Below are positions 8,846-17,221 of a stretch of DNA of 64,000 nucleotides, piece after piece. The notes under the pieces are model-generated. The model worked only from the letters and a program-made list of their open reading frames with translations, was not told where the DNA came from and ran no database searches. This DNA is from Lentisphaerota bacterium. Lineage in GTDB: Bacteria > Verrucomicrobiota > Lentisphaeria > Victivallales > Victivallaceae. The translations under genes and the position numbers were made by a program. The stretch spans positions 1-64,000 of the forward strand of contig SUWJ01000003.1 of assembly GCA_015061545.1 (NCBI GenBank), in the 5' to 3' direction. Positions within the stretch are counted from its first letter, which is position 1, and every line of letters starts with the position of its first letter.

Positions 8846-9877
8846 ATGAGTCAGAATATTTTTCCTGTGCCGATGGATGTGGTCGGCTGCGCGGATATTT
8901 TTGAACGCGCTCATTACTACGGTATTATGCGGCACCCGGAGCTTTTTTATGTCAGAAGTTTCTGCGATGTCAACGAAAAACTGCTGCAGGAGTTCGGCGC
9001 ACGTTTTCAGGTAAGAGAGCTTTATACCAATGTTGCAGATATGCTTGCTGCGCACAATGACGGCGTGGTGCTTAACTGCACTCCCACCCGCGCTCACGCC
9101 GAAGTGGCAGTTGCCGCCCTTAACGCCAAACGCCATTGCCTGAGCGAAAAACCGATTTCCATGACGCTGGAAGAAGCTGATTCCATGCTGGAAGCCGCCC
9201 GGAGAAACGACCGGGTGCTGCAGCTTTGCTTCATGTCGCGTTACGCACCCTGCTGGATGAAGATCAAAGAGTTGCTGGAAAATAATGCTATCGGCAAAGT
9301 TATGAGTATAAGTATGACCCAATACTGGGATTCGGGGTTGGAGCTTTACGGGGACTGGCGAACCGATGCGTCGGTTTCCGGCGGCGGCATTATTGCTGAC
9401 TCGGCGGCGCATTGGGTGGATATTTTCCGTCATTTGCTGGGCGAGATCCGTTCGGTGGCGGCAACGGGGATCCCCGCGCCCGACTCTCCGCGGCAGGATG
9501 TGGATGATTCTTCGCTGGCGCTGTTCAACTTTGACTGCGGCGCTATTGGGCTGCTGCGCAACAGCTGGCGGCACAAACGCCCCGATAACGAGGCGGAAAC
9601 GGTGGAAATCTACGGCACGGCTGGTTCGATAATCGGCCGCTTGCAGACTCCGTGGATCAACGGCGGTATCCAGAGCGTAAAAGTGGTTAAAGCCGACGGC
9701 AATGCAGAATACACTTTCAACGATCCGATGGCGCGTTTTGCCAATCAGATCGCCGCTTTTGCCGATGTTATCGAAAAACGCTGCCCAGCCAGCGCAGCAG
9801 ACGGCCGCCGTGCGCTGGAAATTCAGCAGACCATCTATCAGGCGATGAAAGAGCGCCGTTTTGTGGAGTTGAGCTGA
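8846..9877 (+). CDS. Gfo/Idh/MocA-family oxidoreductase
   Basis: This 343-residue protein belongs to the NAD(P)-dependent sugar and inositol dehydrogenase family. The signature EKPISMTLEEAD follows the Rossmann domain. The C-terminal substrate domain has GGGIIADSAAHWVDIFRHLLG, which supplies the usual Asp-x3-His substrate pair. The N-terminal loop reads DVVGCADIFERAHYYG rather than a canonical GxGxxG, so cofactor binding may be unusual. It begins 24 bases after the regulator, in the same unit, and ends 2 bases before the isomerase-like gene. The likely role is oxidation of a sugar or sugar derivative released by the local glycosidases. Confidence 0.87.
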   Translation: MSQNIFPVPMDVVGCADIFERAHYYGIMRHPELFYVRSFCDVNEKLLQEFGARFQVRELYTNVADMLAAHNDGVVLNCTPTRAHAEVAVAALNAKRHCLSEKPISMTLEEADSMLEAARRNDRVLQLCFMSRYAPCWMKIKELLENNAIGKVMSISMTQYWDSGLELYGDWRTDASVSGGGIIADSAAHWVDIFRHLLGEIRSVAATGIPAPDSPRQDVDDSSLALFNFDCGAIGLLRNSWRHKRPDNEAETVEIYGTAGSIIGRLQTPWINGGIQSVKVVKADGNAEYTFNDPMARFANQIAAFADVIEKRCPASAADGRRALEIQQTIYQAMKERRFVELS

Positions 9878-9879
9878 CC

Positions 9880-10692
9880 ATGCAATGGGGAATGACAACG
9901 CTTATCTGGCACAAATACGCTTTGGAACATTGTTTCAAGGCGGTGTCGGAGCTGGGCGTCAAATATATTGAATTGAATTGTGTACGGGGGTACTACGAAC
10001 ATTGCAACGCGTTTCAGCTGGCGGATTCGCCCGACGAGCTGCAGCGGATCGCCGGGTGGCTCCGGAAATACGATCTCAAGTGTTCAGCGCTGGATTGTCA
10101 CGGCATGGGCGGCTGGCAGACCGATGAGTTTGATTACAGCATTGAATATATGTACAAATCGCTGCAAGTGGCGCAGGCGCTGGATGCGCCGCTGCTGGTA
10201 ACAAGTTACCCCAACGGCCCGGCAGCATGGGATAAACTGGTAGCGGAAACGCGTAAACTCTGCAAGAAGGCGGCACAAAGCAATATTGGTGTGGCGATCG
10301 AAGTGGAATACAACTACCATGTCGGCTCGCTGGAATCGCTGGAACGTTTTATGGATGAAGTTGATATACCAAATCTTTCGGTGAATTTTGACTGTTCTCA
10401 TTTCGCCCGTGCGGGAATGGATGTTGCCGCTGCTGTGAGAGCGCTGTTTCCGAAAATCAGCCATGTGCATTGCAAGGAATATCTGCCCGAAACGGCGTAT
10501 TCGACCCGCTATACGGGCGAAGCAGGTTCGCCTTGCGATATCATGCTTGATACACTCTGCGAACTGGGGTTCAGCGGGGTGGTCAGCGCCGAAACGCTTG
10601 CCGACCCGTCGGTGGATCCGCAAGTTGCAGCCGCGGAGATCATGGCAGGTATAAATAAATGGAAAGAGCGCTACAAAGTCAGGGCTGTCTGA
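9880..10692 (+). CDS. Sugar phosphate isomerase/epimerase-like TIM barrel
   Basis: The 270-residue protein fits the xylose-isomerase-like/AP-endonuclease-2 barrel family. Candidate metal ligands appear in IEVEYNYH (Glu), VNFDCSH (Asp, His), HVHCKE (His) and VSAETL (Glu) in the normal order along the barrel. Relatives isomerise or epimerise free or oxidised sugars in the cytoplasm and often sit beside Gfo/Idh/MocA dehydrogenases, as here. There is no signal peptide. The substrate cannot be read from the sequence. Confidence 0.87.
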   Translation: MQWGMTTLIWHKYALEHCFKAVSELGVKYIELNCVRGYYEHCNAFQLADSPDELQRIAGWLRKYDLKCSALDCHGMGGWQTDEFDYSIEYMYKSLQVAQALDAPLLVTSYPNGPAAWDKLVAETRKLCKKAAQSNIGVAIEVEYNYHVGSLESLERFMDEVDIPNLSVNFDCSHFARAGMDVAAAVRALFPKISHVHCKEYLPETAYSTRYTGEAGSPCDIMLDTLCELGFSGVVSAETLADPSVDPQVAAAEIMAGINKWKERYKVRAV

Positions 10693-10727
10693 CTTCTTCA
10701 AGCGTACAAATAGAAGGAAAATATGTT

Positions 10728-11303
10728 ATGGCAAAAAAATTTCTGTTGATAAACGGCAGTCCGCGTCCGCAGAACAACACGGGCAGGATGTTGAAGATCT
10801 TTGCCGAGGCAATGGCAGAGTACGGCTGCGAATGCGAAATGGTTGATTTGCGCACCATGGAGCTTGAAATGTGCCACGGCTGTCTGGCGTGTTTTAAAAC
10901 CGGCAGATGTATCGGCAAAGATAAACTCAATGAGCTGATGGAAAAGATCGAAGCCGCCGACGGGTTGATCCTCGGCAGCCCCGTCTATTACGGGAGCGTT
11001 TCCGCCCAGCTCAAAACCTTCATGGACCGCATCGGGCTGCTGGGCGAAGCGCACGGCAGAAGTCTGCGGGGCAAGATTGGCGGCAGCATCAGCGTGGCGC
11101 GCCGCTGGGGGCATTTGTCGGTGCAGGCGGAAATGATGCTCTGGTTTGACCGGGTGGAAATGAATCACGTCGGCTGCGGCTGGTGCAGCGCCACCAGTAC
11201 CGATAATAACGATATTTCCACCGATGACGAAGGCTTGCACTACCCCGTGCGGCTGGCGGAAAATATTGCCAAGCTGATGAATTTAAGTAAAATAAATCAA
11301 TAA
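10728..11303 (+). CDS. Flavodoxin-fold NAD(P)H-dependent oxidoreductase
   Basis: The 191-residue protein starts LLINGSPRPQNNTGRML, the phosphate-binding loop of NADPH-dependent FMN reductases. LILGSPVYYGSVSAQLKTF, the isoalloxazine-binding segment, follows. A Cys-rich CHGCLACFKTGRC segment (about residues 46-58) resembles iron-sulfur flavoproteins and may bind metal or a cluster. I took the ATG at 10728, where AAGGA is well placed, instead of an upstream overlap with the isomerase gene. Its role in the sugar operon is unclear. Electron transfer or detoxification is possible. Confidence 0.85.
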   Translation: MAKKFLLINGSPRPQNNTGRMLKIFAEAMAEYGCECEMVDLRTMELEMCHGCLACFKTGRCIGKDKLNELMEKIEAADGLILGSPVYYGSVSAQLKTFMDRIGLLGEAHGRSLRGKIGGSISVARRWGHLSVQAEMMLWFDRVEMNHVGCGWCSATSTDNNDISTDDEGLHYPVRLAENIAKLMNLSKINQ

Positions 11304-11334
11304 CCCCTAACAAAAATAATTACGGGAGAAAGCA

Positions 11335-14334
11335 ATGAGAATCAGTAAATTATTTTGGAGTGTGCTGGGCTGTCTGGCGTTTTCCGCCGGGGTTGCCGCT
11401 GCGGAACAGTTCCGTGTAGCTCCGCAGCTGCCCGACCCCGCGATCGTGGTGGATGGCGATTTGAGCGACTGGCGCAACGAACCGGGGATCATGCGCTTCA
11501 ACAGCGCCAAGCAGGTTTACGTCAAGAGCCGCGACTGGAGCGAAAAGACCCTTTCCGGATTCGCTTATATCGGCTGGCGCTACGAAGGGTTGTATCTGGG
11601 GGTGAACGTAGTGGACGAAACGCTGCGGATCGGCCATGATGCGGGACGCGCGTATATGTATGACCATGTGGAACTTTATCTGGATATGACTCCTGACTTC
11701 CAAATCGAGCGCGATTATATGGGTTCCGGGCAGTATTCGCTGCTGCTGCTGCCGCCGGTAACTGCCGATGGTAAAGCTGCTTTGCAGGTGGTGCATCCCA
11801 AAGATAAAAGTTTTGAAGGCTGCTTGATCGCCTCGCAGCGCACCCCGCAGGGGTACACGCTGGAAGTGTTTATTCCCAGCCAATTTTTCGGCATTAAAAT
11901 TATGGGGCCCAATATTCCCTTCAAGGCGGAAATCGCTTTGAGCGATACCGACAGCGCGACGCCGACTCAGGAGCTGTTCATGCTGTCGGGTACGCCCAAA
12001 TACTGGAGTACGGTGCGGCGTAATCTGCTGGCGGATTACTATACCGGGGATGCCACGGGCAAGGTGGTGGTGCCTTCCCAAGATATACCTGTTTGCAAAG
12101 AAGAAGTTACAGTTGCGCCCAAGCAGACCAGAAAATTTACTTTTGAAATGCCCGAAGTCCCTGCCGGCAAGAGTCCCGTGCTGCATTTTCAGGCACGCTG
12201 TCAGCCGGGCCAGCCGGTCAAAAAGGTTTATCACGCCGGGTTTGCCTTGCGCAGTATGTATGTTAAATGCAATGGCAAAATTCTTACTGCCAAAGAGTTG
12301 ATTACCCGCAAGGCCGAAGGTATCACCCGCAACGGCCGCACCCGTATATTTATCGGCAACGACGGCACGATCAATCTGCCCTGGGCGTGGGAATTTGTCA
12401 AGATGAACGAAGACCCCCAGCACGGTCTGGTTGATTTCAAGCGTCAATGCGAATTTGAGTTCGACCTGAGCGGCATCGCCAAAGTTGGTAAAAACGAAGT
12501 GGAATTCTACGGCTATGACGCAGCCAGCGCCAAACGCGATTACCGCCTGGCAGATATTATGCTCAAGCTGGCATTTGTGCCGCCCAAGGCGGCGCCCCGT
12601 CCTGCACCGACGGGTAAGATCCCGGAATTTGCGCCTCAGGCAGTTCCGGCGGAAAAAGTTTACACTTTCAATGCCGATCCTGCCAAATTCCTGATCAACG
12701 TCAGGACCAACGGTTCCACTTTTACCGTCCGCAGCCGATTTATGACCGAAGACGGCAAGTGGCGCTATAATGCCGACGGCGGCAAATATTACACGCTCAA
12801 GCGTTCGTTCAAAACCGTCAACGAAGGTATCTTTGTTACCGACGAGATCGTCAACACCAGCAACAAGGATCTGCCGCTGAAGTTCGCTTACGAAATCGAC
12901 TTCGGCAAGACGCTCAAGGCGGTCAACCTTTGCGGTTATGAACCCTATCAGCAGACCGGCAACAATCAGTCGCCCATGAATCCCACCAGCTTCGGCAGCA
13001 ACGGCAAAAGCGGGATCGGTTTCCTGCCCTACAGCGATGCTTTTACGACCCATTGTGTGAATTACGCTCAGAAAGGTGTGATCGGCATATCGGACTACAA
13101 TATGGTGATCGCCAAAGGCGCCACCCACAAGATCGAATATCTGATCGTACCGGTTCCGCAGGGCAGATTCTGGGATTTCATCAATGCCACCCGCCGCATT
13201 ATCGGCAGCAATTACACGCTTAAATACCTGTTCGGTTTTACCTACAACCGTTCCAATCCGCCGTCGGCTTTTACCAAAAGTCTGGTTGACCGCAGCGCCA
13301 ATATCAAAAAATGCAACTTTCTGGCAGGACACAACCTCTGGCCGAAGTATGTGATGAAAAACGGTAAAAAGAGCGATCATTGGGGTACTGCTGCCCAACG
13401 GGTGGATCAGACCGGCAACATATTGCTGATGCAGTACATCAAAGAAAAATACCCGCACATTACCCGCGCGCTCTATTTCCACGTCTACCTTGACCCCTCG
13501 GATAACGCGATGACCGATTACGCCAAATCCTTGGCGCGCAATCCCGACGGCTCGGTGATGCATATGGGGAACAACGGCCCGATGTACATACCCTACATCG
13601 GCAGTCAGCGCGCCAAAGATCTGGAAAAAGGTCTTGATATGATTTTTGACCGGATCGGTTGTCAGGGTGTTTACTGGGACGAAGTCGCCCTCGACCGCTA
13701 CAGCTACAGCAACGACTATTGGGACGGTGTATCCGGCGATATCTCCGGCGACGGCAAACTGCTGCGCAAAAAGAGTTCGGCGCGTCTGATGAGTCTGCCC
13801 TGGCGTTTGCAGATGGTCAAAAAGATCTACGCCCGCGGCGGCGGTCTGGTTTGCAACAGCAACTTTATGCCCCGCCATGCGGCAGCCAATCACATTCAGA
13901 ACTTTGTGGAAACCGCCGCTATTTCCAACTGCAATCTGACCTTGCTCTGCGCACCTGTGGCGTTGGGTGACCATATTACCGAACGCACCGGGATCGACGC
14001 TTACAAGTGGATGATCAACGCGCTGGACTTCGGCTGCCTTTACAGCTATTACCACGACCGTCTGGAAGCGTATTACCCCACGCTGGCGGAACATATGTTC
14101 CCGGCAACTCCGGTGGAACTGGGCAAGGGGTATATCTTCTGCAAGGAACGCATTATCACCAAGGTTTCCGGTTACTGGGGCTGGGGCGATAATTCTGAGT
14201 TCGATGTTTACGTTTACGATGCCAACGGTAAACTACTTCCTGACTTCAAGGCGCCCAAAGTGGTTCGCAACGGCAAAAACTATGTTGAGTTGCGCCTGCC
14301 CGAAGATTATTCGGCGGCGATAGTACGCAAATAA
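11335..14334 (+). CDS. Secreted multidomain protein: CBM9-like domain plus glycosidase-like barrel
   Basis: The 999-residue protein has a clear Sec signal peptide ending near AAA-E (residues 1-24). Residues about 28-230 resemble the family 9 carbohydrate-binding/DOMON fold (PAIVVDGDLSDW, DHVELYLDMTPD). The middle (about 430-610) looks like a beta-sandwich. The C-terminal half (about 620-999) resembles a TIM barrel with an acidic pair at Asp782-Glu783 (GVYWDEVALD), in the position of a glycosidase acid/base. No named glycoside hydrolase family could be assigned. GGGAG precedes the start. The gene follows the flavoprotein and precedes a pseudopilin by 39 bases, so it is probably part of the regulator's operon. 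Confidence 0.75.
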   Translation: MRISKLFWSVLGCLAFSAGVAAAEQFRVAPQLPDPAIVVDGDLSDWRNEPGIMRFNSAKQVYVKSRDWSEKTLSGFAYIGWRYEGLYLGVNVVDETLRIGHDAGRAYMYDHVELYLDMTPDFQIERDYMGSGQYSLLLLPPVTADGKAALQVVHPKDKSFEGCLIASQRTPQGYTLEVFIPSQFFGIKIMGPNIPFKAEIALSDTDSATPTQELFMLSGTPKYWSTVRRNLLADYYTGDATGKVVVPSQDIPVCKEEVTVAPKQTRKFTFEMPEVPAGKSPVLHFQARCQPGQPVKKVYHAGFALRSMYVKCNGKILTAKELITRKAEGITRNGRTRIFIGNDGTINLPWAWEFVKMNEDPQHGLVDFKRQCEFEFDLSGIAKVGKNEVEFYGYDAASAKRDYRLADIMLKLAFVPPKAAPRPAPTGKIPEFAPQAVPAEKVYTFNADPAKFLINVRTNGSTFTVRSRFMTEDGKWRYNADGGKYYTLKRSFKTVNEGIFVTDEIVNTSNKDLPLKFAYEIDFGKTLKAVNLCGYEPYQQTGNNQSPMNPTSFGSNGKSGIGFLPYSDAFTTHCVNYAQKGVIGISDYNMVIAKGATHKIEYLIVPVPQGRFWDFINATRRIIGSNYTLKYLFGFTYNRSNPPSAFTKSLVDRSANIKKCNFLAGHNLWPKYVMKNGKKSDHWGTAAQRVDQTGNILLMQYIKEKYPHITRALYFHVYLDPSDNAMTDYAKSLARNPDGSVMHMGNNGPMYIPYIGSQRAKDLEKGLDMIFDRIGCQGVYWDEVALDRYSYSNDYWDGVSGDISGDGKLLRKKSSARLMSLPWRLQMVKKIYARGGGLVCNSNFMPRHAAANHIQNFVETAAISNCNLTLLCAPVALGDHITERTGIDAYKWMINALDFGCLYSYYHDRLEAYYPTLAEHMFPATPVELGKGYIFCKERIITKVSGYWGWGDNSEFDVYVYDANGKLLPDFKAPKVVRNGKNYVELRLPEDYSAAIVRK

Positions 14335-14373
14335 TGTTCCATGAATCAATAAACCTCTAACAAGGAGAAAAAA

Positions 14374-15069
14374 ATGAAACAAAAGAAGTTCACCCTGATC
14401 GAGCTGCTGGTGGTAATTGCCATCATCGCAATTCTGGCTGCCATGCTGCTGCCCGCCCTTTCTGCCGCCCGTGAACGCGCCCGTATGGCCAACTGTGTAA
14501 GCAAACTCAAGCAGTTGGGGCTGGCGGAATTTATGTATTCCGGCGATAACAACAGTTTTATCAGCTGCCGTTACAACAACGGTAAATTTGCCAACTACGG
14601 TTACGGCGATGGGCTGTTTACCAAAGATGACTCTCCTTATCAGCTGGTGGGTTACTTCGGTACCGAAGTCAAGGATTATACTATGCCTGCTACCAAGGCG
14701 GCATTGCAAGGTAACAAATCATTCATGTCTTATTGGGAAAAGACTTTTGTCTGTCCCAGCGACTCGGCTTGCGCTACTCCTGCCACGCTTTACAGCAGTT
14801 ACTGTATTTTCAAGTTTGATGATACAGCATGGGCAACGGACTCGCAGCTCAAAGTCTACAAAGACGGCGGTCGTATGATCATGGGCAGACACAAGCCCAG
14901 CAACAGCATCTGGTTTGATGTATTCGCTGTGTTCAACGCATCTTTTCAGACTCACCCCGGCAAGCAGGTCAATATTCTGCATATGGGTGGTGATGTCGCC
15001 AGCCAGAAGTATAACGGCACGGTCGCCAAAACGATCATTGCCGAAGAATTCGACCAGCTGACCAAGTAA
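14374..15069 (+). CDS. Type II secretion-like pseudopilin (prepilin N-terminal methylation domain)
   Basis: This 231-residue protein begins [20 protein letters not shown], a type III (prepilin) signal peptide with conserved Glu at +5. A prepilin peptidase would cleave it before Phe, leaving a hydrophobic helix that assembles into a pseudopilus. The rest is a Lentisphaerae/Planctomycetes-type H-x9-DG-like domain with four-residue Cys spacing. Such proteins occur in very many copies in Lentisphaerota genomes beside secreted glycosidases. AAGGAG lies before the ATG. A strong terminator ends the transcription unit just downstream. Confidence 0.92.
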   Translation: MKQKKFTLIELLVVIAIIAILAAMLLPALSAARERARMANCVSKLKQLGLAEFMYSGDNNSFISCRYNNGKFANYGYGDGLFTKDDSPYQLVGYFGTEVKDYTMPATKAALQGNKSFMSYWEKTFVCPSDSACATPATLYSSYCIFKFDDTAWATDSQLKVYKDGGRMIMGRHKPSNSIWFDVFAVFNASFQTHPGKQVNILHMGGDVASQKYNGTVAKTIIAEEFDQLTK

Positions 15070-15087
15070 AAATACTTTTACACTTTG

Positions 15088-15126
15088 CAGCGGAAGCGCC
15101 ATTAAGGTTCTTCCGCTGTTTTTTTT
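15088..15126 (+). terminator. Intrinsic terminator after the pseudopilin gene
   Basis: CAGCGGAAG (15088-15096) pairs perfectly with CTTCCGCTG (15110-15118), followed by eight T residues. It closes the unit that begins at the GntR/LacI regulator. Confidence 0.93.
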
Positions 15127-15204
15127 GCTGCGCTGTATAGATTTGACCGGGAACAGATCCACGGCAAGCTGCGGTCTAAGACGCTGTTGCAACAGAGGGT
15201 AGTT

Positions 15205-16197
15205 ATGTTCACTGGGTCAGGCGATTTTCAGCAGGCGCTGTATAAAACTTTTGTATTGATTGTCACCGCGCTGACGATGGCGTTTTTATGGGCGTATTGT
15301 CATTTGCCCGCCGGTAATCTGCTGATGGTTATACTTGCGGCGCTGACGGCGGTAAGGATCGCGGAGCTGCCCGCAGGCGGAAAACAGCTGCAGGAACTGG
15401 CAGTTGTGATTACCACCGGCGCTCTGCTGCAATATATTGTTGCAATTACGGTGTTGCTGCCGCTGCTGAATGTGCTGCTGGTGTCGTTGGCAAGTTGGCT
15501 GGTTTTGCGCTTTATACGGGGGAGTTCGGCGCATCTGGTGTTGCTGGTCGGATTTCTGGCATACTCTGCTCCGCCGGGAGCGTATGCAGCGGCAGCGCGG
15601 GCGGTGGATATTGTAATTGCCGGTTCCGTTGCAGGCTTTATAACCTTACTGACTTGCTCAAGTAAAGCCTTGATCCGTACTGATGCTAAAGAAGAGAAGC
15701 TCTCCGCAGCGGCAGCGTACAAAGAAAGTATGATGCTGTTTTGCGGAACTTTTTTATATCGCCTGTCGGCTATGCCGCAAGGTATCTGGATAGTGCTGAC
15801 CATTATTTTTATCGGCATGATCCGCCGCCGTCAGGACAGCAGTATAATGCTGGCAAAACAGCGGATTTTTTCCGTTCCCGCCGGCATCATACTGGGGGGA
15901 ATCTACTCCTCTGCCGCAGTTGCGCTGGATTACCGTCTGGCTTATTTGCTGATTCTGATTGCAGCTGCGGGCTTTTTTATGCTTTATTACCGCCACGATT
16001 TTTTTGCGTTCAGCTTGTTCTTTATGTTTGCGTTTACAGTATATGCCGACTGGATGAGCGGCTCGCTGCACGGATTCAATTTCCGGCAGCTTTTACTCGC
16101 CCGGACTCTGGCAACGGTTATTGGAGCGGCGCTGTTGCTGGGGATAGAAAAAGTAACAGCGGCAGGTCAAAGGCAGCGGCATGAAAAAATACTTTGA
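15205..16197 (+). CDS. FUSC/DUF2955-like inner-membrane export component
   Basis: The 330-residue protein is almost entirely hydrophobic, with roughly ten predicted membrane spans in two blocks. There is a short cytoplasmic stretch near residues 155-180. Its length and its position directly before HlyD and TolC genes fit the DUF2955/fusaric-acid-resistance family. Those proteins act with a membrane fusion protein to expel aromatic acids or other small molecules. GAGGG precedes the chosen ATG; a TTG at 15187 is less likely. Its last 17 bases overlap the HlyD gene, indicating translational coupling. Confidence 0.75.
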   Translation: MFTGSGDFQQALYKTFVLIVTALTMAFLWAYCHLPAGNLLMVILAALTAVRIAELPAGGKQLQELAVVITTGALLQYIVAITVLLPLLNVLLVSLASWLVLRFIRGSSAHLVLLVGFLAYSAPPGAYAAAARAVDIVIAGSVAGFITLLTCSSKALIRTDAKEEKLSAAAAYKESMMLFCGTFLYRLSAMPQGIWIVLTIIFIGMIRRRQDSSIMLAKQRIFSVPAGIILGGIYSSAAVALDYRLAYLLILIAAAGFFMLYYRHDFFAFSLFFMFAFTVYADWMSGSLHGFNFRQLLLARTLATVIGAALLLGIEKVTAAGQRQRHEKIL

Positions 16198-17221
16198 CTT
16201 TTTAAAAAGACATCTGCTGGAAGTACAATTGCTCCTGTGGATAACGCTGGGGTGTATCTACTGGTGCTATTGGCACTTTAAGCCTTTTACGCCTAACGCA
16301 TTTGTTTTTGCTTACACCCGTCCCGTATCAAGTTTTACCGATGGATTCATTACCGATATATATGTAAAAAACAATCAGTTTGTCAAAAAAGGGCAAACCC
16401 TTTTCACCGTATTCAAAGAACCGTACAAGCTGAAAATTGAGGAATTGGAAAACGAAATAGCCGCCCGTTGCGCCGAATTGAAAAGTCAGGAAGCTGCTGT
16501 CAAAAGAAATTTATCCGAACAAAAACAAGCCCAAGCCCGGTTGAAAAACGATCAATACCTTTATACGCAGGCAGATAATATGCTCAAAAGTTCCGCCGTG
16601 GCAGGCGAATACGCCGAAGAACGGCTGCGGGCGATGCAGGAATCGCAGGCACAGCTGGAAGCGTTGAAATATGCCGGAGAGGAGATCCGCCACCGATGCA
16701 GCATGATCGAAGCTCAAATCAAAAAATTGACCGCTTCGCTGGAGCTGAACAAAATCTGGTACGCGCTTACCGACGTCAAAGCCTTTGCCGACGGCTATAT
16801 AACCAATCTGACAATTACTCCCGGCGGCTACTACCGCGCCGGGGAAGTTCTGTGCGGATTTGTTGATACTTCCTGCTGGTACGTTCAGGCAAATATAAAA
16901 GAGAGCGAATTATCCGCCATCCGCCCCGGCGTGAAAGCCCGCATATGGCTGTGGCAGCATCCGGGGAAGGTCTACAACGGAATTGTGGAGTACACCGGTT
17001 ATGCTGCCGAAAGACGCAAGATGTCGGCGCAAACCGGTTTGACTGAAGTGGAAAAAGAAAATGAGTGGTTTCTGCTGCCGCAGCGTTTCCCGGTACAAAT
17101 AAAGATAGTTGATTATGCTGAAAGTGATAAATTTACTCACGGGGCGAGTGCCTATGTTGAACTGGATATACCTTCGCGCCCGATCAGACAGTTTTTCTGG
17201 GAAATATTTTTATGGGATTGA
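16181..17221 (+). CDS. HlyD-family membrane fusion (periplasmic adaptor) protein
   Basis: This 346-residue adaptor starts with a cytoplasmic stub and one membrane helix (about residues 15-30). Then come a biotinyl-lipoyl-like half (GFITDIYVKNNQFVKKGQ), a long alpha-helical hairpin (about 85-195), the second lipoyl half (FADGYITNLTITPGGYYRAG) and a beta-barrel domain (about 225-330). It would bridge the inner-membrane FUSC-like protein and TolC across the periplasm. It overlaps both neighbours, by 17 and 10 bases, so the three genes are one coupled operon. Confidence 0.92.
   Translation: MKKYFDFLKRHLLEVQLLLWITLGCIYWCYWHFKPFTPNAFVFAYTRPVSSFTDGFITDIYVKNNQFVKKGQTLFTVFKEPYKLKIEELENEIAARCAELKSQEAAVKRNLSEQKQAQARLKNDQYLYTQADNMLKSSAVAGEYAEERLRAMQESQAQLEALKYAGEEIRHRCSMIEAQIKKLTASLELNKIWYALTDVKAFADGYITNLTITPGGYYRAGEVLCGFVDTSCWYVQANIKESELSAIRPGVKARIWLWQHPGKVYNGIVEYTGYAAERRKMSAQTGLTEVEKENEWFLLPQRFPVQIKIVDYAESDKFTHGASAYVELDIPSRPIRQFFWEIFLWD

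Noticed and set aside
11350-14094. Open frame of 914 codons on the minus strand, opposite the 999-residue gene
   Set aside because: Mirror frame of a gene with signal peptide and ribosome site. The translated product shows no domain pattern.
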